A stretch of 64,000 bases of DNA from Terricaulis sp. (GCA_024707365.1 JANPZV010000005.1:682001-746000), one strand, 5' to 3'. Shown: positions 17,572 through 26,278, counted from the stretch's first letter. Translations and numbers: made by a program. The notes: generated by a model not told the origin, from the sequence alone.

Positions 17572-18717
17572 ATGAATTCGGTTTACGCCGGCCTTGGGGC
17601 CACGATCTTCGACGTCATGTCGCGCCTGGCGGCTGAGCGCGGGGCGGTCAATCTTGGCCAGGGCTTTCCCGAAGAGGAGGGCCCGCTTGACGTGCGCGAG
17701 GCTGCGGCGCGGGCGCTGACGGAAGCCTCCAATCAATATCCGCCGATGCGCGGCTTGCCTGAGCTGCGCGAGGCGGTGGCCGCGCACTATAATGCGCATC
17801 ACGGCCTTGATCTCGATGCCGGCGAGGTCACGATCACCTCCGGCGCCACCGAGGCGATCGCTGCGGCGCTGCTGGCGTTTATCGAGCCGGGCGATGAAGT
17901 GGTTTTGTTTGAACCGCTTTATGATTGCTATCTGCCGATGGTGCGGCGCGCGGGCGGGGTTCCGCGCTTGGTGCGTTTGCACCCGCCGCATTGGCGTTTT
18001 GACGCCGCCGCGCTCGAAGCTGCGTTTTCGCCGCGCACGCGTGTTGTGATGCTGAACAGCCCGCTTAATCCCAGCGCCAGCGTGTTTTCGCGGGCGGATC
18101 TCGATCTGCTCGCCGCGCTTTGCGTGAAACATGAGTGCATCGTCGTCAGTGACGAGGTGTGGGAGCATGTGCTGTTTGATGGGCGGCGCTTTGACTCGAT
18201 GCTGCATCCGCTGCGCGATCGCGACGCTGAAAATCGGCTCGGCCGGCAAGATGTTTTCGCTGACGGGCTGGAAGGTGGAGTTTTGCCTGCGGCGCGCCGG
18301 CGCTGACGGAAGCCTTCGCCAAGGCGCACCAATATCTAACCTTCACCACCCCGCCCGATCTACAGCGCGCGGTGGCCTATGGGCTGGGCAAGGAGATCGC
18401 GTATTTCGACAGCATGCGCGCGGGTTTTCAGCGCGCGCGCGACCGGCTGGCGGCGGCGCTTGCGGGGGGAGGGCTTTGTCACCCTGCCAGCGGCGGGGGC
18501 GTATTTTCTTTCGATCGATCTTGAGGCTTCGGGCATCGCCATAGGCGATGAAGCCTTCGCGCGCCATTGCATTGAGCACGGCGTGGCGGTGATCCCGTTT
18601 TCGGCGTTTTACGCCGCGCCGGGGTCTCCGGCGCTGGTGCGGCTGTGTTTCGCCAAGAAGGATGAAACCCTGGATCGCGGCGTGGAAGCGCTGGCGAAGG
18701 CCAAGCGCGCCTTATGA
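17572..18717 (+). CDS. PLP-dependent class I aminotransferase (three frameshifts)
   Basis: Fold-type I aminotransferase resembling methionine/kynurenine aminotransferases. 'NLGQGFPEEEGP', 'TSGATEAIAAALLAF', 'VVSDEVWEHVLFDG' and the PLP-Lys motif 'IGSAGKMFSLTGWKV' can all be read, but in different frames. Extra bases at about 18223, in the T4 run 18281-18284 and in the G6 run 18464-18469 sum to three, so the total length of 382 codons is preserved. All pieces are well conserved. Errors are more likely than decay, but a true pseudogene cannot be excluded. Confidence 0.8.
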
Positions 18718-18727
18718 GGATTTCACG

Positions 18728-18765
18728 AAAAAGGCCGCGGAGGGGGGAGCACCCTCCGTGGCCTT
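18728..18765 (-). terminator. Intrinsic terminator of peptide genes 1-2
   Basis: Read on the minus strand, AAGGCCACGGAGGG pairs with CCCCTCCGCGGCCTT and is followed by TTTTT. It lies just downstream of the 30-aa gene at 18789. The conserved 14-mer GGACCGCCAAGTCC (18771-18784) sits between gene and hairpin and recurs at the 37.3-kb copy. Confidence 0.82.
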
Positions 18766-18788
18766 GGTGGACCGCCAAGTCCGATCGC

Positions 18789-18881
18789 TTACGCGATGAT
18801 TTGGGCGGCTTGGCCCATCGTCGCCATGGCGACGGGCGCGAAAACGAAAGCAGCGGCGATCAGGGAATAGAGCTTGGTCAT
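18789..18881 (-). CDS. Micro-peptide 1 of a five-member family (30 aa)
   Basis: A 30-aa product starting 'MTKLYSLIAAAFVFAPVAMA' and ending 'TMGQAAQIIA'. One Lys near the N-terminus, a hydrophobic stretch of about 17 residues and an Ala-Met-Ala motif at 18-20 fit either a single membrane helix or a Sec signal peptide that would release a 10-residue tail. It shares layout with four other genes in this window. The Shine-Dalgarno is GAGGAT. It follows micro-peptide 2 by 31 bp and precedes a strong terminator. No known family was recognised. Confidence 0.8.
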   Translation of the reverse strand: MTKLYSLIAAAFVFAPVAMATMGQAAQIIA

Positions 18882-18912
18882 CGGCGTGATCCTCGAAATC
18901 TGGATGGACAGG

Positions 18913-19008
18913 TTAGGCGACGATCTGCGCGGCTTGGCTCATCACCGCATAGGCGACGGGGGCCATCACGAAAGCGGCGGCGATCAGGCTGTAAAACTTG
19001 GCGGTCAT
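18913..19008 (-). CDS. Micro-peptide 2 (31 aa)
   Basis: It begins 'MTAKFYSLIAAAFVMAPVAY' and ends 'AVMSQAAQIVA'. It is nearly identical to micro-peptide 5 at 37475. The Shine-Dalgarno AAGGAG lies 9 bp before ATG and partly overlaps a 12-bp-stem hairpin in the leader (19021-19048). It is the first gene of a two-peptide transcript. The Ala-Tyr-Ala at 19-21 is a plausible signal-peptidase I site. The family repeats at three loci with the same promoter block, which argues strongly that these tiny frames are real genes. Confidence 0.83.
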   Translation of the reverse strand: MTAKFYSLIAAAFVMAPVAYAVMSQAAQIVA

Positions 19009-19020
19009 TGGCTTGGCTCC

Positions 19021-19092
19021 TTCATCGAAGCGCCATCGCTTCGATGAACAGAACCTACCCAAGCCCCGCTTTGGCCGCTGTGACCTCGGGCA
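19021..19092 (-). promoter_or_regulatory. Conserved promoter and leader hairpin, peptide locus A
   Basis: On the minus strand GTCACAGCGGC (19074-19084) is followed at fixed distance by GGGTAGGTTCTGTTCATCG. The hairpin TTCATCGAAGCG-ATGG-CGCTTCGATGAA then abuts GGAG. The GTCACAGCGGC...TTCATCG spacing (32 nt after CACAGCGGC) is identical at 21.8 and 37.6 kb. The hairpin could control access to the ribosome site. The upstream end reaches to within 5 bp of the gltP stop. Confidence 0.7.
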
Positions 19093-19096
19093 CGCC

Positions 19097-20416
19097 CTAA
19101 GCGGCCGGGGTGAACGGCTCTTGCTCAGGCCCCGGCTCGGGATCCTTCTCGCCTTTGGAGACGATGGTGGCGAGCACCAGATCGCCCGTCACGTTCAGCG
19201 TTGTGCGGCACATGTCGAGGAAGCGGTCCACGCCCAGCACAAGCCCAATGCCTTCCACCGGCACCCCCACCATCAGCAGGATCATCGCCACCACCGGCAG
19301 CGAGCCGGCGGGCACGCCAGCGGTGCCGATGCCGCCCAGGATGCACACCAGCATGACAATCAATTGCTGCTGCAAGGAAAGATCGACACCGAAGAATTGC
19401 GCCAGGAACAGCACGGTCACGCCCTCAAACAGCGCGGTGCCGTTCTGGTTGGCGGTGGCGCCGACGGTGAGCACAAAGCGCGCAATCTTGCGCGGCAGCT
19501 TGAGCTCGGTTTCCGCCGCTTGCAGCGCCACGGGCAGGGTGGCGTTGGAGGAGGCGGTGGAGAACGCCACCACCATCGGATCGCGCACGTGCTTGAAGAA
19601 CGTCAGCGGATTGCGGCCCGCCATCACCGACACCAGGATCGGATAGACCACGAACATATGCACCGCCATCGCCCCGACGGCGACAGCGACGAACGCGGCA
19701 AGCCGCAGCAGCAATTCCCAGCCGAACAGTGCAGCGAGGTTGAACATCAGGCACGCGATCGCCAGCGGCGCGATTTTGATGACAAGCCCGATCAGCTTCA
19801 TCATCACCTCGAACACACCCGCTAGCGTCAGCTGCAATTGATCGGTGGCTTTGGAGCGCACCATCACAAGGCCGATGCCAAAGAACAATGCGAACACCAT
19901 CACGGGCAGCACTTGGTTTGCTGCTGCGGCGGCGAAAGCGTTGGAGGGCACGAGATCGAGGAAGAATTGGCCGGCGTTCACGCTTTCGGGCGCGCCCTGA
20001 ATGATCCCGGCGGCGCCGCTGGCGCCATCCTCCAGCATCTGCTGCGCCAGCACAGGATCGACGCCCCGGCCCGGCTGGAACACGTTCACCGCCACAAGCC
20101 CGATCACCACCGCGATGGTGGAGACAAGGATCGTCAGCGCCAAGGTGCGCCAGCCCACGCGGCCGAGCGAGCCCAGATCGCCCATCTCCGCCACGCCGAC
20201 GACGAGCGCGGAAAACAGCAGCGGCAGCACCAGCATGAACAGAAGGCGCATGAAAATCTGGCCGATCGGCCCGGTGACGTTCGCCGTCAGCCATTGCACC
20301 CAGCCGGCGTCCGCCCCGGCGCTTAGGTGCACGATCATTCCGCCCACGAGGCCGATCAGGAACCCGCCGAGCATCAACACGTGCAGCGGGATGCCGAAAA
20401 TCTTGGTCGAGTCCAT
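19097..20416 (-). CDS. Dicarboxylate/amino acid:cation symporter (DAACS)
   Basis: Inner-membrane carrier of the GltP/DctA family for glutamate, aspartate or C4-dicarboxylates. The start at 20416 ('MDSTKIFGIPLHVLMLGGFL') gives 439 aa. The in-frame upstream extension is the antisense of the YciI-type gene and is not coding. Diagnostic motifs are the serine-rich hairpin 'AFSTASSNATLPVALQ' and the 'GATANQNGTALFEGV' substrate/cation site. About eight hydrophobic segments are visible. It is divergent from the YciI gene. Confidence 0.92.
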   Translation of the reverse strand: MDSTKIFGIPLHVLMLGGFLIGLVGGMIVHLSAGADAGWVQWLTANVTGPIGQIFMRLLFMLVLPLLFSALVVGVAEMGDLGSLGRVGWRTLALTILVSTIAVVIGLVAVNVFQPGRGVDPVLAQQMLEDGASGAAGIIQGAPESVNAGQFFLDLVPSNAFAAAAANQVLPVMVFALFFGIGLVMVRSKATDQLQLTLAGVFEVMMKLIGLVIKIAPLAIACLMFNLAALFGWELLLRLAAFVAVAVGAMAVHMFVVYPILVSVMAGRNPLTFFKHVRDPMVVAFSTASSNATLPVALQAAETELKLPRKIARFVLTVGATANQNGTALFEGVTVLFLAQFFGVDLSLQQQLIVMLVCILGGIGTAGVPAGSLPVVAMILLMVGVPVEGIGLVLGVDRFLDMCRTTLNVTGDLVLATIVSKGEKDPEPGPEQEPFTPAA

Positions 20417-20593
20417 AATTCCCCCAAGGCGGTGTTCATCGGGCCTAGCGGCGCAGGCGGGCTGGATCAACCTAAACTGGTCGAAACCTCGCCAGCCCGC
20501 CAGGGGCGGCGCCTTTCCGTGGGCGCCGAATTGTCGGGCGCGGCCAATGCGCGGCGTCTTAGAGAGAGAGACGAGCGAGAAGGAAGAAACCCG

Positions 20594-21025
20594 ATGCGCG
20601 TGATCGTGTTTGTGAAAGCCACCGCCGATAGCGAGGCGGGCGCTCAGCCCAGCGCCGAGCTGATCGAGGAGATGGACAAGTTCAATGCGTTGCTGATCGA
20701 GGCCGGTATCATGAAGAGCGGCGATGGGCTCAAACCTTCGTCCTTCGGCAAGCGCGTGGCGTTTGACGGCGCCTCGCGCACGGTGATCGATGGGCCGTTC
20801 GCGGAGACGAAGGAATTGGTGGCCGGCTTCTGGCTCTGGGAGGTGAAGGATATGGAGGAGGCGCTTGTGTGGGTGAAGCGCTGCCCCAATCCGATGCCGG
20901 GGCCGAGCGAGATTGAAATCCGCCCGGTGATCGAGTTCGAGGATTTCCTCGAAACCTTCGCCGAAAACATGACGCCCGAGGCCGAAGCCATCCATCGCGC
21001 CAACGCCGAGAAGATCGAGCCCTGA
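20594..21025 (+). CDS. YciI family protein
   Basis: A 143-aa protein of the YCII/DGPF family. 'MRVIVFVKATADSEAG' starts the ferredoxin-like fold and 'VIDGPFAETKELVAGFWLWE' is the DGPF signature. The start at 20594 follows an AGAAGGAAG ribosome site. Members of this type often sit with ECF sigma factors or act in stress responses, but none is adjacent here. The function is unknown. Confidence 0.88.
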   Translation: MRVIVFVKATADSEAGAQPSAELIEEMDKFNALLIEAGIMKSGDGLKPSSFGKRVAFDGASRTVIDGPFAETKELVAGFWLWEVKDMEEALVWVKRCPNPMPGPSEIEIRPVIEFEDFLETFAENMTPEAEAIHRANAEKIEP

Positions 21026-21046
21026 CGCCTCGCGTGTGGTGGCCGC

Positions 21047-21580
21047 TCACGCCTCCGGCCGCGCATCTTTCTTAGCTTGCGCCACCGCCTGGGCTTTGCG
21101 CAGGCGGCCGCGCTCCATCGGCCGGATGAGGCTGCGGACCTTGGTTTTGCTGATGTCGCGCATGCCTTTGTGGGTGGTGCGGGAGTTGAAGCCTTCCTCG
21201 GCTTCAGCTTCCGCCGCCTGTTTCAATTTCAGCGCCTTGCGCGCGCCAGCCGCGGTGGCGATTTGCGCGTTCATGCGGCGGCGGCGCGCGAGCTCGGCGT
21301 TGAGCCGGCGCACGGCGTTCGCCAGCACGGCGGTTTTCAGTTTGGAACCTTCATCAGCTTTGGACGGCGTCGCGCCTTTGGCCGCGCCCTTGCCGCGCAT
21401 CTCGCGGCGGCGCTGGCTGGCTTGATCCTTGGCTTTGCTGCGGCGCTCACGCAGCAGCGAGAGCAGATTGGCGAGTTCCTTATCGGTTTGCGCCTGCAGC
21501 GCCGGGTGGTGGGATTTTTCCACCAAGGCGCGCTCATCGGCGGAAAGGGCGCGGGCTTCTTGTTTCTGCGTGATCGCCAT
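21047..21580 (-). CDS. Conserved basic protein of unknown function
   Basis: A 177-aa, highly charged and largely helical protein. 'HPALQAQTDKELANLLSLL' begins the conserved-looking part, then 'RERRSKAKDQASQRRREMRG', a Lys/Ala-rich middle, and 'RTTHKGMRDISKTKVRSLIR' at the end. No enzyme motif or membrane segment is visible. Strong basic content hints at nucleic-acid binding (inference). It is convergent with the YciI gene with 21 bp between stops. Confidence 0.72.
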   Translation of the reverse strand: MAITQKQEARALSADERALVEKSHHPALQAQTDKELANLLSLLRERRSKAKDQASQRRREMRGKGAAKGATPSKADEGSKLKTAVLANAVRRLNAELARRRRMNAQIATAAGARKALKLKQAAEAEAEEGFNSRTTHKGMRDISKTKVRSLIRPMERGRLRKAQAVAQAKKDARPEA

Positions 21581-21633
21581 CGGCTTCTCCCTGTTGTTTA
21601 AAAAACAGCTAGGCCGGGCGGCGTCAGAATCAA

Positions 21634-21660
21634 TGAAGGCCCGGATCGCTCCGAGCCTTC
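21634..21660 (-). terminator. Hairpin downstream of micro-peptide 3
   Basis: GAAGGCTCGG and CCGGGCCTTC (minus strand) form a 10-bp stem with an AGCGAT loop, 26 bp after the micro-peptide 3 stop. It lacks a clear T tract, so termination is only likely. Confidence 0.5.
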
Positions 21661-21685
21661 AATCATTCTGCATACGCATGCGAAC

Positions 21686-21775
21686 TCACACCATTTGCGC
21701 CGCTTGGCCGAGGATCGACATCGCCAGGGGCGTGAACACCGCCGCCGCCGCGATCAAGGAATAGAGCTTCATCAT
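21686..21775 (-). CDS. Micro-peptide 3 (29 aa, single copy)
   Basis: It starts 'MMKLYSLIAAAAVFTPLAMS' and ends 'ILGQAAQMV'. It is a diverged member of the same family as 18789 and 18913: Lys at position 3, 'LYSLIAAA', Pro at 16, and the tail 'GQAAQ'. A GGGAGAAA ribosome site precedes the tandem ATG codons. The promoter block is the same as at the other two loci. It stands alone rather than in a pair. Confidence 0.75.
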   Translation of the reverse strand: MMKLYSLIAAAAVFTPLAMSILGQAAQMV

Positions 21776-21857
21776 CTGGTTTCTCCCGCCGGATCACCGC
21801 GACCCGATGAAGAGAAGATAAGCCCAGCTTTTCCGAGCCGCTGTGCCCTTGGTCACA
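21776..21857 (-). promoter_or_regulatory. Conserved promoter block, peptide locus B
   Basis: GGCACAGCGGC (21837-21847, minus strand) is followed by GGGCTTATCTTCTCTTCATCG with exactly the spacing seen at loci A and C. The leader hairpin is weaker here. Conservation of motif and spacing while the bases between differ suggests a functional promoter. Confidence 0.62.
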
Positions 21858-21953
21858 CCATGAAGCTGAAGCGCGATTTCCCCAGCGCAAGCAAAGATTA
21901 ACAAGAATTGCGCTACCCTTTGCGTTCGCAAAGCAGGCTGCGGGGAGGCGGAC

Positions 21954-23207
21954 GTGCAGGGCGTGATGTATGGGCGGCGGCTGGAAGGCCAAGCCGCGCT
22001 CGATCTTCTCATGGAAGTGGTTGAGCGGCTCGGCGCCGCTGAGGACGAAAAAGCCGTGGCTGCGCTTGTGCGCACGGCGGCGCGCCGGCTAACGGGCGCT
22101 GACGGCGTGAGCGTGGTTCTGCGCGTCGGCGATCGCGTGCACTACATTGATGAGGATGCGGTTGGCCCTCTCTGGAAGGGCCAAAACTTTCCGATCGAAG
22201 CCTGCATATCTGGCTGGGCGATGCTCAATCGCCAAACCGTGGTGATCTCCGATATTTCGGGCGACCCGCGCATTCCGCTGGCGGCGTATCAGCCAACATT
22301 TGTGAAAAGCCTCGTCATGGCGCCGGTCGGCATGCCGGAGCCGTTTGCTTCGATCGGCGCCTATTGGGCGCAAAAGCGCCGCCCAGAAGATGAGGAGGTG
22401 CGCGCGCTCGAAACCATCGCCCGCGCCGCTTCGGTGGCGATGGAGAATGTGCGCTTGCGCCGCGCGCTCGGCGCGGCCCTGCATCGCGCCGAAAGTGCTG
22501 AGCGCGCGCAAGGCGTATTCCTGGCGCAGATGAGCCGGAACATTCGTGTGCCGCTGGCCGGCATCGCTAGCCTCGCTGAATTGTTGGAGCGTGTGCAGGT
22601 CAATCCGAAAGATCGGCAGTTGGCGAGTTCGCTGCGGACCTCCGCCGAAGATGTTGAGCGCTTGGTGCGCGATGTGCTCGATTACGCGGAAATCGAAGGC
22701 GCGCAGCGTTCGCGCTTTCCTGCACCGTTTCATTTGGAGGCGGCGGTGCGCGTGGGCGCGGCCCCGCACGTCACGGACGCCACGCGGCGGGGGCTTAATT
22801 TCTCGATCGACGTGGCGCCCGAGGCGGCGGAGATTTTTGTCGGTGACGGCGCGCATGTGCAGAAGATGGTCGATTTGCTTGTAGCGTATGCAGTGAAGAA
22901 CACTGTGCAGGGCGCGGTTCGGGTGCGCATCGGTGAAATCGAGCGGCTGGGCGTACGCTCCATGTTCGAGTTGAGCGTGACCGCGTGCGGGCCTTGCTTC
23001 GCGGCGGCGGCCGAGCGCTATGAGCAAGGCCTCCCTGCCGATAGCGCGGGGCTCGATCTTGCGGTGGCCGAAGCGCTCGCCCGCGCGATGGGCGGAACGC
23101 TGAACATCAACGTCACCATGGAAGACGGCCGCGTGCTGGTGCGCTTCCCGCTCGAAATGCCGATGGATGAGGTGACGGAGCGGCGCCTGATGCGCGCCAT
23201 CGCCTGA
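21954..23207 (+). CDS. GAF-domain, degenerate histidine-kinase-like protein
   Basis: A 417-aa protein with a GAF-like sensor domain (about residues 15-165, 'ERLGAAEDEKAVAALVRTAA'), a short coiled segment, a HisKA-like dimerisation region and a C-terminal ATPase-like region. The H-box reads 'MSRNIRVPLAGI', so the phospho-accepting His is replaced by Arg. The N-box region 'MVDLLVAYAVKNT' lacks the usual Asn, and no clear glycine box is visible. It is probably a pseudokinase or a phosphotransfer-related scaffold. GTG at 21954 is chosen because GGGGAGG lies just upstream. Confidence 0.75.
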   Translation: MQGVMYGRRLEGQAALDLLMEVVERLGAAEDEKAVAALVRTAARRLTGADGVSVVLRVGDRVHYIDEDAVGPLWKGQNFPIEACISGWAMLNRQTVVISDISGDPRIPLAAYQPTFVKSLVMAPVGMPEPFASIGAYWAQKRRPEDEEVRALETIARAASVAMENVRLRRALGAALHRAESAERAQGVFLAQMSRNIRVPLAGIASLAELLERVQVNPKDRQLASSLRTSAEDVERLVRDVLDYAEIEGAQRSRFPAPFHLEAAVRVGAAPHVTDATRRGLNFSIDVAPEAAEIFVGDGAHVQKMVDLLVAYAVKNTVQGAVRVRIGEIERLGVRSMFELSVTACGPCFAAAAERYEQGLPADSAGLDLAVAEALARAMGGTLNINVTMEDGRVLVRFPLEMPMDEVTERRLMRAIA

Positions 23208-23981
23208 TTAGCCCAGCTTGCTGAAATCGGGCGTGCGCCGCTCCATGAAGGCGGCGAAGGCTTCGGCGGCTTCGGGTGAGCGCAAGCGCTCGCTGAACAC
23301 GGCCATTTCCTCTTTCATTCGCGCTTTGGCGGCGTGCGTATCACGCATCAGCGCTTTGGTGAGGCGCAGCGCTTCGGCCGGCTTTTGCGCAAGCGCATGC
23401 GCGGCGGCGCGTGCGCGCGGTTCGACTTCCGCCGGCGGCAGGGCGGCGTTGGCGATGCCGAGGCGCGCCGCTTCCGCGCCGCGCAGCGGCTCGCACAGGC
23501 CGAGCATTTCAAACGCCCGCACATGGCCGATGCGGCCGGGCAGGGTGAGGCTTGAGGCGTTTTCCGGCACGAGCGCGAGATTGACGAACGGGGTGATGAG
23601 GCGCGCCGCCTCGGCCACATAAACCAGATCGCAATGCAGCAGCATGGTGGCCCCCACGCCCACCGCATCGCCCTGGACGGCGGCGATCACCGGCTTTTCC
23701 GCTTCGATCATGCGCTCAAGAAAGCGTTCCACATGGCGCGGGCCCGCGAAAGCGCCGCTGTTCTGCGCGGCAAAATCCATGAGATCATTGCCGGCGCTAA
23801 AGAGATCGCCCTCAGCCGTGATCAGGATCGCGCGCACGGTTTTATCTGCGGCGGCAGCCTCGAATCCGTCTGCGAGCGCGGCGTACATCATATTGGTGAT
23901 GGCGTTTTTCTTCGCGGGCCGGTTGAAGCGGAGCTCCAGCAGCGCGCCGTCGCGGCGTGTCAGGATGTCGGTGTCGCTCAT
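23208..23981 (-). CDS. Enoyl-CoA hydratase/isomerase family protein
   Basis: Crotonase-fold protein of 257 aa. 'LRFNRPAKKNAITNMMYAAL' and 'GDLFSAGNDLMDFA' supply the first oxyanion-hole and CoA-binding strand. 'AVQGDAVGVGATMLLHCD' gives the second. The later 'PFVNLALVPENASS' is more like delta3,delta2-enoyl-CoA isomerases than hydratases. No adjacent fatty-acid genes are seen. The reaction is not certain. Confidence 0.9.
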   Translation of the reverse strand: MSDTDILTRRDGALLELRFNRPAKKNAITNMMYAALADGFEAAAADKTVRAILITAEGDLFSAGNDLMDFAAQNSGAFAGPRHVERFLERMIEAEKPVIAAVQGDAVGVGATMLLHCDLVYVAEAARLITPFVNLALVPENASSLTLPGRIGHVRAFEMLGLCEPLRGAEAARLGIANAALPPAEVEPRARAAAHALAQKPAEALRLTKALMRDTHAAKARMKEEMAVFSERLRSPEAAEAFAAFMERRTPDFSKLG

Positions 23982-24054
23982 CTTATATCCTTTGCTGGCC
24001 TGCTTTTAGCACGCATGCGCCATCGCGCGAGACGTGGCCCAAGGGAAACCTGCA

Positions 24055-24088
24055 AAGCAAAAGCGGCCGCCCTTTAGGGGGCGGCCGC
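24055..24088 (-). terminator. Intrinsic terminator of pckA
   Basis: On the minus strand GCGGCCGCCCCC-TAAA-GGGCGGCCGC forms a strong stem followed by TTTTGCTTTG, about 30 bp after the pckA stop. Confidence 0.8.
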
Positions 24089-24116
24089 TCCGGCGTTTCG
24101 ACCCTTATCGTCTTTT

Positions 24117-26018
24117 TCAGTTCGGCGCGGCGGCGTCGCCTTTGGCGCTCACTTTGGAGCTGGCCGGGCCGCGCGCGGCGGCGGCCTTCAGCGTGCCCGC
24201 GCGCGCATCTTTCAGCCGCGCGGTGAGCGCCTTGTGCTCATCCCAGAGCCGCTTGGGCAGCTTTGCGCCGAACTTTTCATAGTGCGGCACAACCAAAGCA
24301 GCTTCCTCATCCCACACATCGAGATCGACGCCGAGCAGAGTGTTGAGCGCTTCGTCGCTGAGCTTGAGGCCGGAGAGATCAAGCGCTTCCTTGGTGGGGG
24401 TGAGGCCGATTGCGGTCTCTTGTGCCTCGGCCTGGCCGTCGAGGCGCTCGGAAATCCATTTCAGCACGCGGCTGTTATCGCCAAAGCCGGGCCACACGAA
24501 CGCGCCGTCGCGATCTTTGCGGAACCAATTGACGAAGAAAATCTTCGGCAGCTTGGCGCCTTTGCGCTCACCCACCTTCAGCCAATGCGCGAAATAATCG
24601 CCCATATGATAGCCGCAGAACGGCAGCATCGCGAACGGGTCGCGGCGCAGCTCGCCCACTTTGTTTTCGGCGGCGGCGGTGCCCTCGGAGGCGACGTTCG
24701 AGGCCAGGAAAACCCCGTGCGCCCAATCGAACGCTTCGGTCACCAGCGGCACGGCGCTGGCGCGGCGGCCGCCAAACAGGATCGCGTCGATCGGCACGCC
24801 CTTGGGATCTTCCCATTCAGGCGCGATCACCGGGCATTGGCCGGCGGGCACGGCAAAGCGCGCGTTCGGGTGCGCGGCGGGGAATTTGGTGTCGGCCGCC
24901 ACATAGCGCTGGCCTTGCCAATCGGTGAGCCCGGCGGGCGGCTCTTTGGAGAGGCCTTCCCACCACACATCGCCATCGTCGGTCAGCGCCACGTTCGTGA
25001 ACACGGTGTTGGCGTAAAGCGTATCGAGCGCGCTCTTATTGGTTTTCGCGCCGGTGCCGGGCGCAACGCCGAAGAAGCCCGCTTCGGGATTGATGGCGTA
25101 GAGCCGGCCATCATCGCCAAAGCGCATCCAGCAGATGTCGTCGCCGATGGTTTCGGCTTTCCATCCTGGAATGGTGGGTTGCAGCATGGCGAGATTGGTT
25201 TTGCCGCACGCGCTGGGGAAGGCGGCGGCGATATATTTGTGCTCGCCTTCGGGATTGGTGAGCTTGAGGATGAGCATGTGCTCAGCCAGCCAACCCTCAT
25301 CGCGCGCCATCACCGAGGCGATGCGCAGCGCGTAGCATTTCTTGCCCAAGAGCGCGTTGCCGCCATAGCCGGAGCCGTAGGACCAAATCTCGCGCGTTTC
25401 AGGGAAATGGACGATCCACTTTTCTTCATTGCAGGGCCAGGCCACGTCCTTTTGCCCAGCGGCGAGCGGCGCGCCGACCGTGTGCACAGCCGGGACGAAG
25501 AAGCCGTCTTCGCCCATTTGATCGAGCGCGCCCTTGCCCATGCGCGTCATGATGCGCATCGAGGCGACGACGTAGCCGGAATCGGTGATCTCAACCCCGA
25601 GCTGGGAAATCTTTGAGCCCAGCGGGCCCATGCAGAACGGCACGACATACATCGTGCGCCCGCGCATGCAGCCGTCAAACAATTCGTTCAGCTTGCCGCG
25701 CATCTCGCCCGGCGCGATCCAATTGTTGGTGGGGCCGGCGTCTTCCTGCTTTTCCGAGCAGATGTAGGTTTGCTTCTCGACGCGCGCGACGTCCTTCGGG
25801 TCGGAGGCGGCGTAGAAAGAATTGGGGCGCGCTTCAGGGTTAAGGCGCTTGAGCGTGCCGGCGGCGACGAGCTCGTTGGTCAGCCGCTCCCACTCGGCTT
25901 CGGAGCCATCGCACCAATAGACGCGATCAGGCTTGGCGAGGGCGGCGATCTCTTCCACCCATTTTACGAGTTTGGCGTGTTTCGTAGGGGCCGGGTGCAG
26001 GCCGGGAATGTCAGTCAC
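24117..26018 (-). CDS. pckA: Phosphoenolpyruvate carboxykinase (GTP)
   Basis: Converts oxaloacetate and GTP to PEP, the committed gluconeogenic step. The 633-aa size and motifs are of the GTP-dependent class: '[13 protein letters not shown]' (kinase-1a loop with the reactive Cys), '[13 protein letters not shown]' and '[18 protein letters not shown]'. The C-terminus has a low-complexity Ala/Lys tail. A long 5' region with a candidate promoter/operator lies upstream. PpsR elsewhere in the window regulates the PEP synthase/PPDK node of the same pathway. Confidence 0.95.
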   Translation of the reverse strand: MTDIPGLHPAPTKHAKLVKWVEEIAALAKPDRVYWCDGSEAEWERLTNELVAAGTLKRLNPEARPNSFYAASDPKDVARVEKQTYICSEKQEDAGPTNNWIAPGEMRGKLNELFDGCMRGRTMYVVPFCMGPLGSKISQLGVEITDSGYVVASMRIMTRMGKGALDQMGEDGFFVPAVHTVGAPLAAGQKDVAWPCNEEKWIVHFPETREIWSYGSGYGGNALLGKKCYALRIASVMARDEGWLAEHMLILKLTNPEGEHKYIAAAFPSACGKTNLAMLQPTIPGWKAETIGDDICWMRFGDDGRLYAINPEAGFFGVAPGTGAKTNKSALDTLYANTVFTNVALTDDGDVWWEGLSKEPPAGLTDWQGQRYVAADTKFPAAHPNARFAVPAGQCPVIAPEWEDPKGVPIDAILFGGRRASAVPLVTEAFDWAHGVFLASNVASEGTAAAENKVGELRRDPFAMLPFCGYHMGDYFAHWLKVGERKGAKLPKIFFVNWFRKDRDGAFVWPGFGDNSRVLKWISERLDGQAEAQETAIGLTPTKEALDLSGLKLSDEALNTLLGVDLDVWDEEAALVVPHYEKFGAKLPKRLWDEHKALTARLKDARAGTLKAAAARGPASSKVSAKGDAAAPN

Positions 26019-26244
26019 GGAATCCTCCGGGGGCGTTCAAGCGCTGCTTTACGCATCTCTTGTGCCCAGGAGCCGCTTGCGCGACGGCATGTCAAACCTG
26101 TTCTGCGCAATAGATTTTGCCGACCGCAATTGCCACCGGTGGCAACGGCGATCGCAAAGCTGATCTGCACAATCAGCTCGCGCAGAACAATTGCAGCGCG
26201 GCGCTTTGCCTCGGGAAAAGGCGCGCGCTGTTTTGTCCGCGCTA

Positions 26245-26278
26245 CAGATGGTAGCGCTAACGCTAGTGCTGTCAAGTT
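26245..26278 (-). promoter_or_regulatory. Candidate promoter with LacI-like operator upstream of pckA
   Basis: On the minus strand TTGACA is followed by a sequence holding TAGCG-TTAG-CGCTA, an inverted repeat of the AGCGCT-centred style used by LacI-family regulators. It sits right after the upstream DUF885 gene stop, about 230 bp before pckA. The remaining 26019-26244 stretch shows no convincing gene. The regulator is not in the window. Confidence 0.45.

Noticed and set aside
18789-19008. Tiny peptides as Flp-type pilins or phage holins
   Set aside because: They lack the Flp processing motif (GAT-x-E) and are shorter than known holins. No pilus or phage genes are nearby.
20417-20995. N-terminal extension of the dicarboxylate symporter
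   Set aside because: It is the antisense of the YciI-type gene. The real start 'MDSTKIFGIP' at 20416 is followed at once by the first membrane helix.
26015-26275. An 86-aa frame upstream of pckA on the minus strand
   Set aside because: It runs through the candidate operator, has no family-like pattern and no ribosome site. It is treated as leader DNA.
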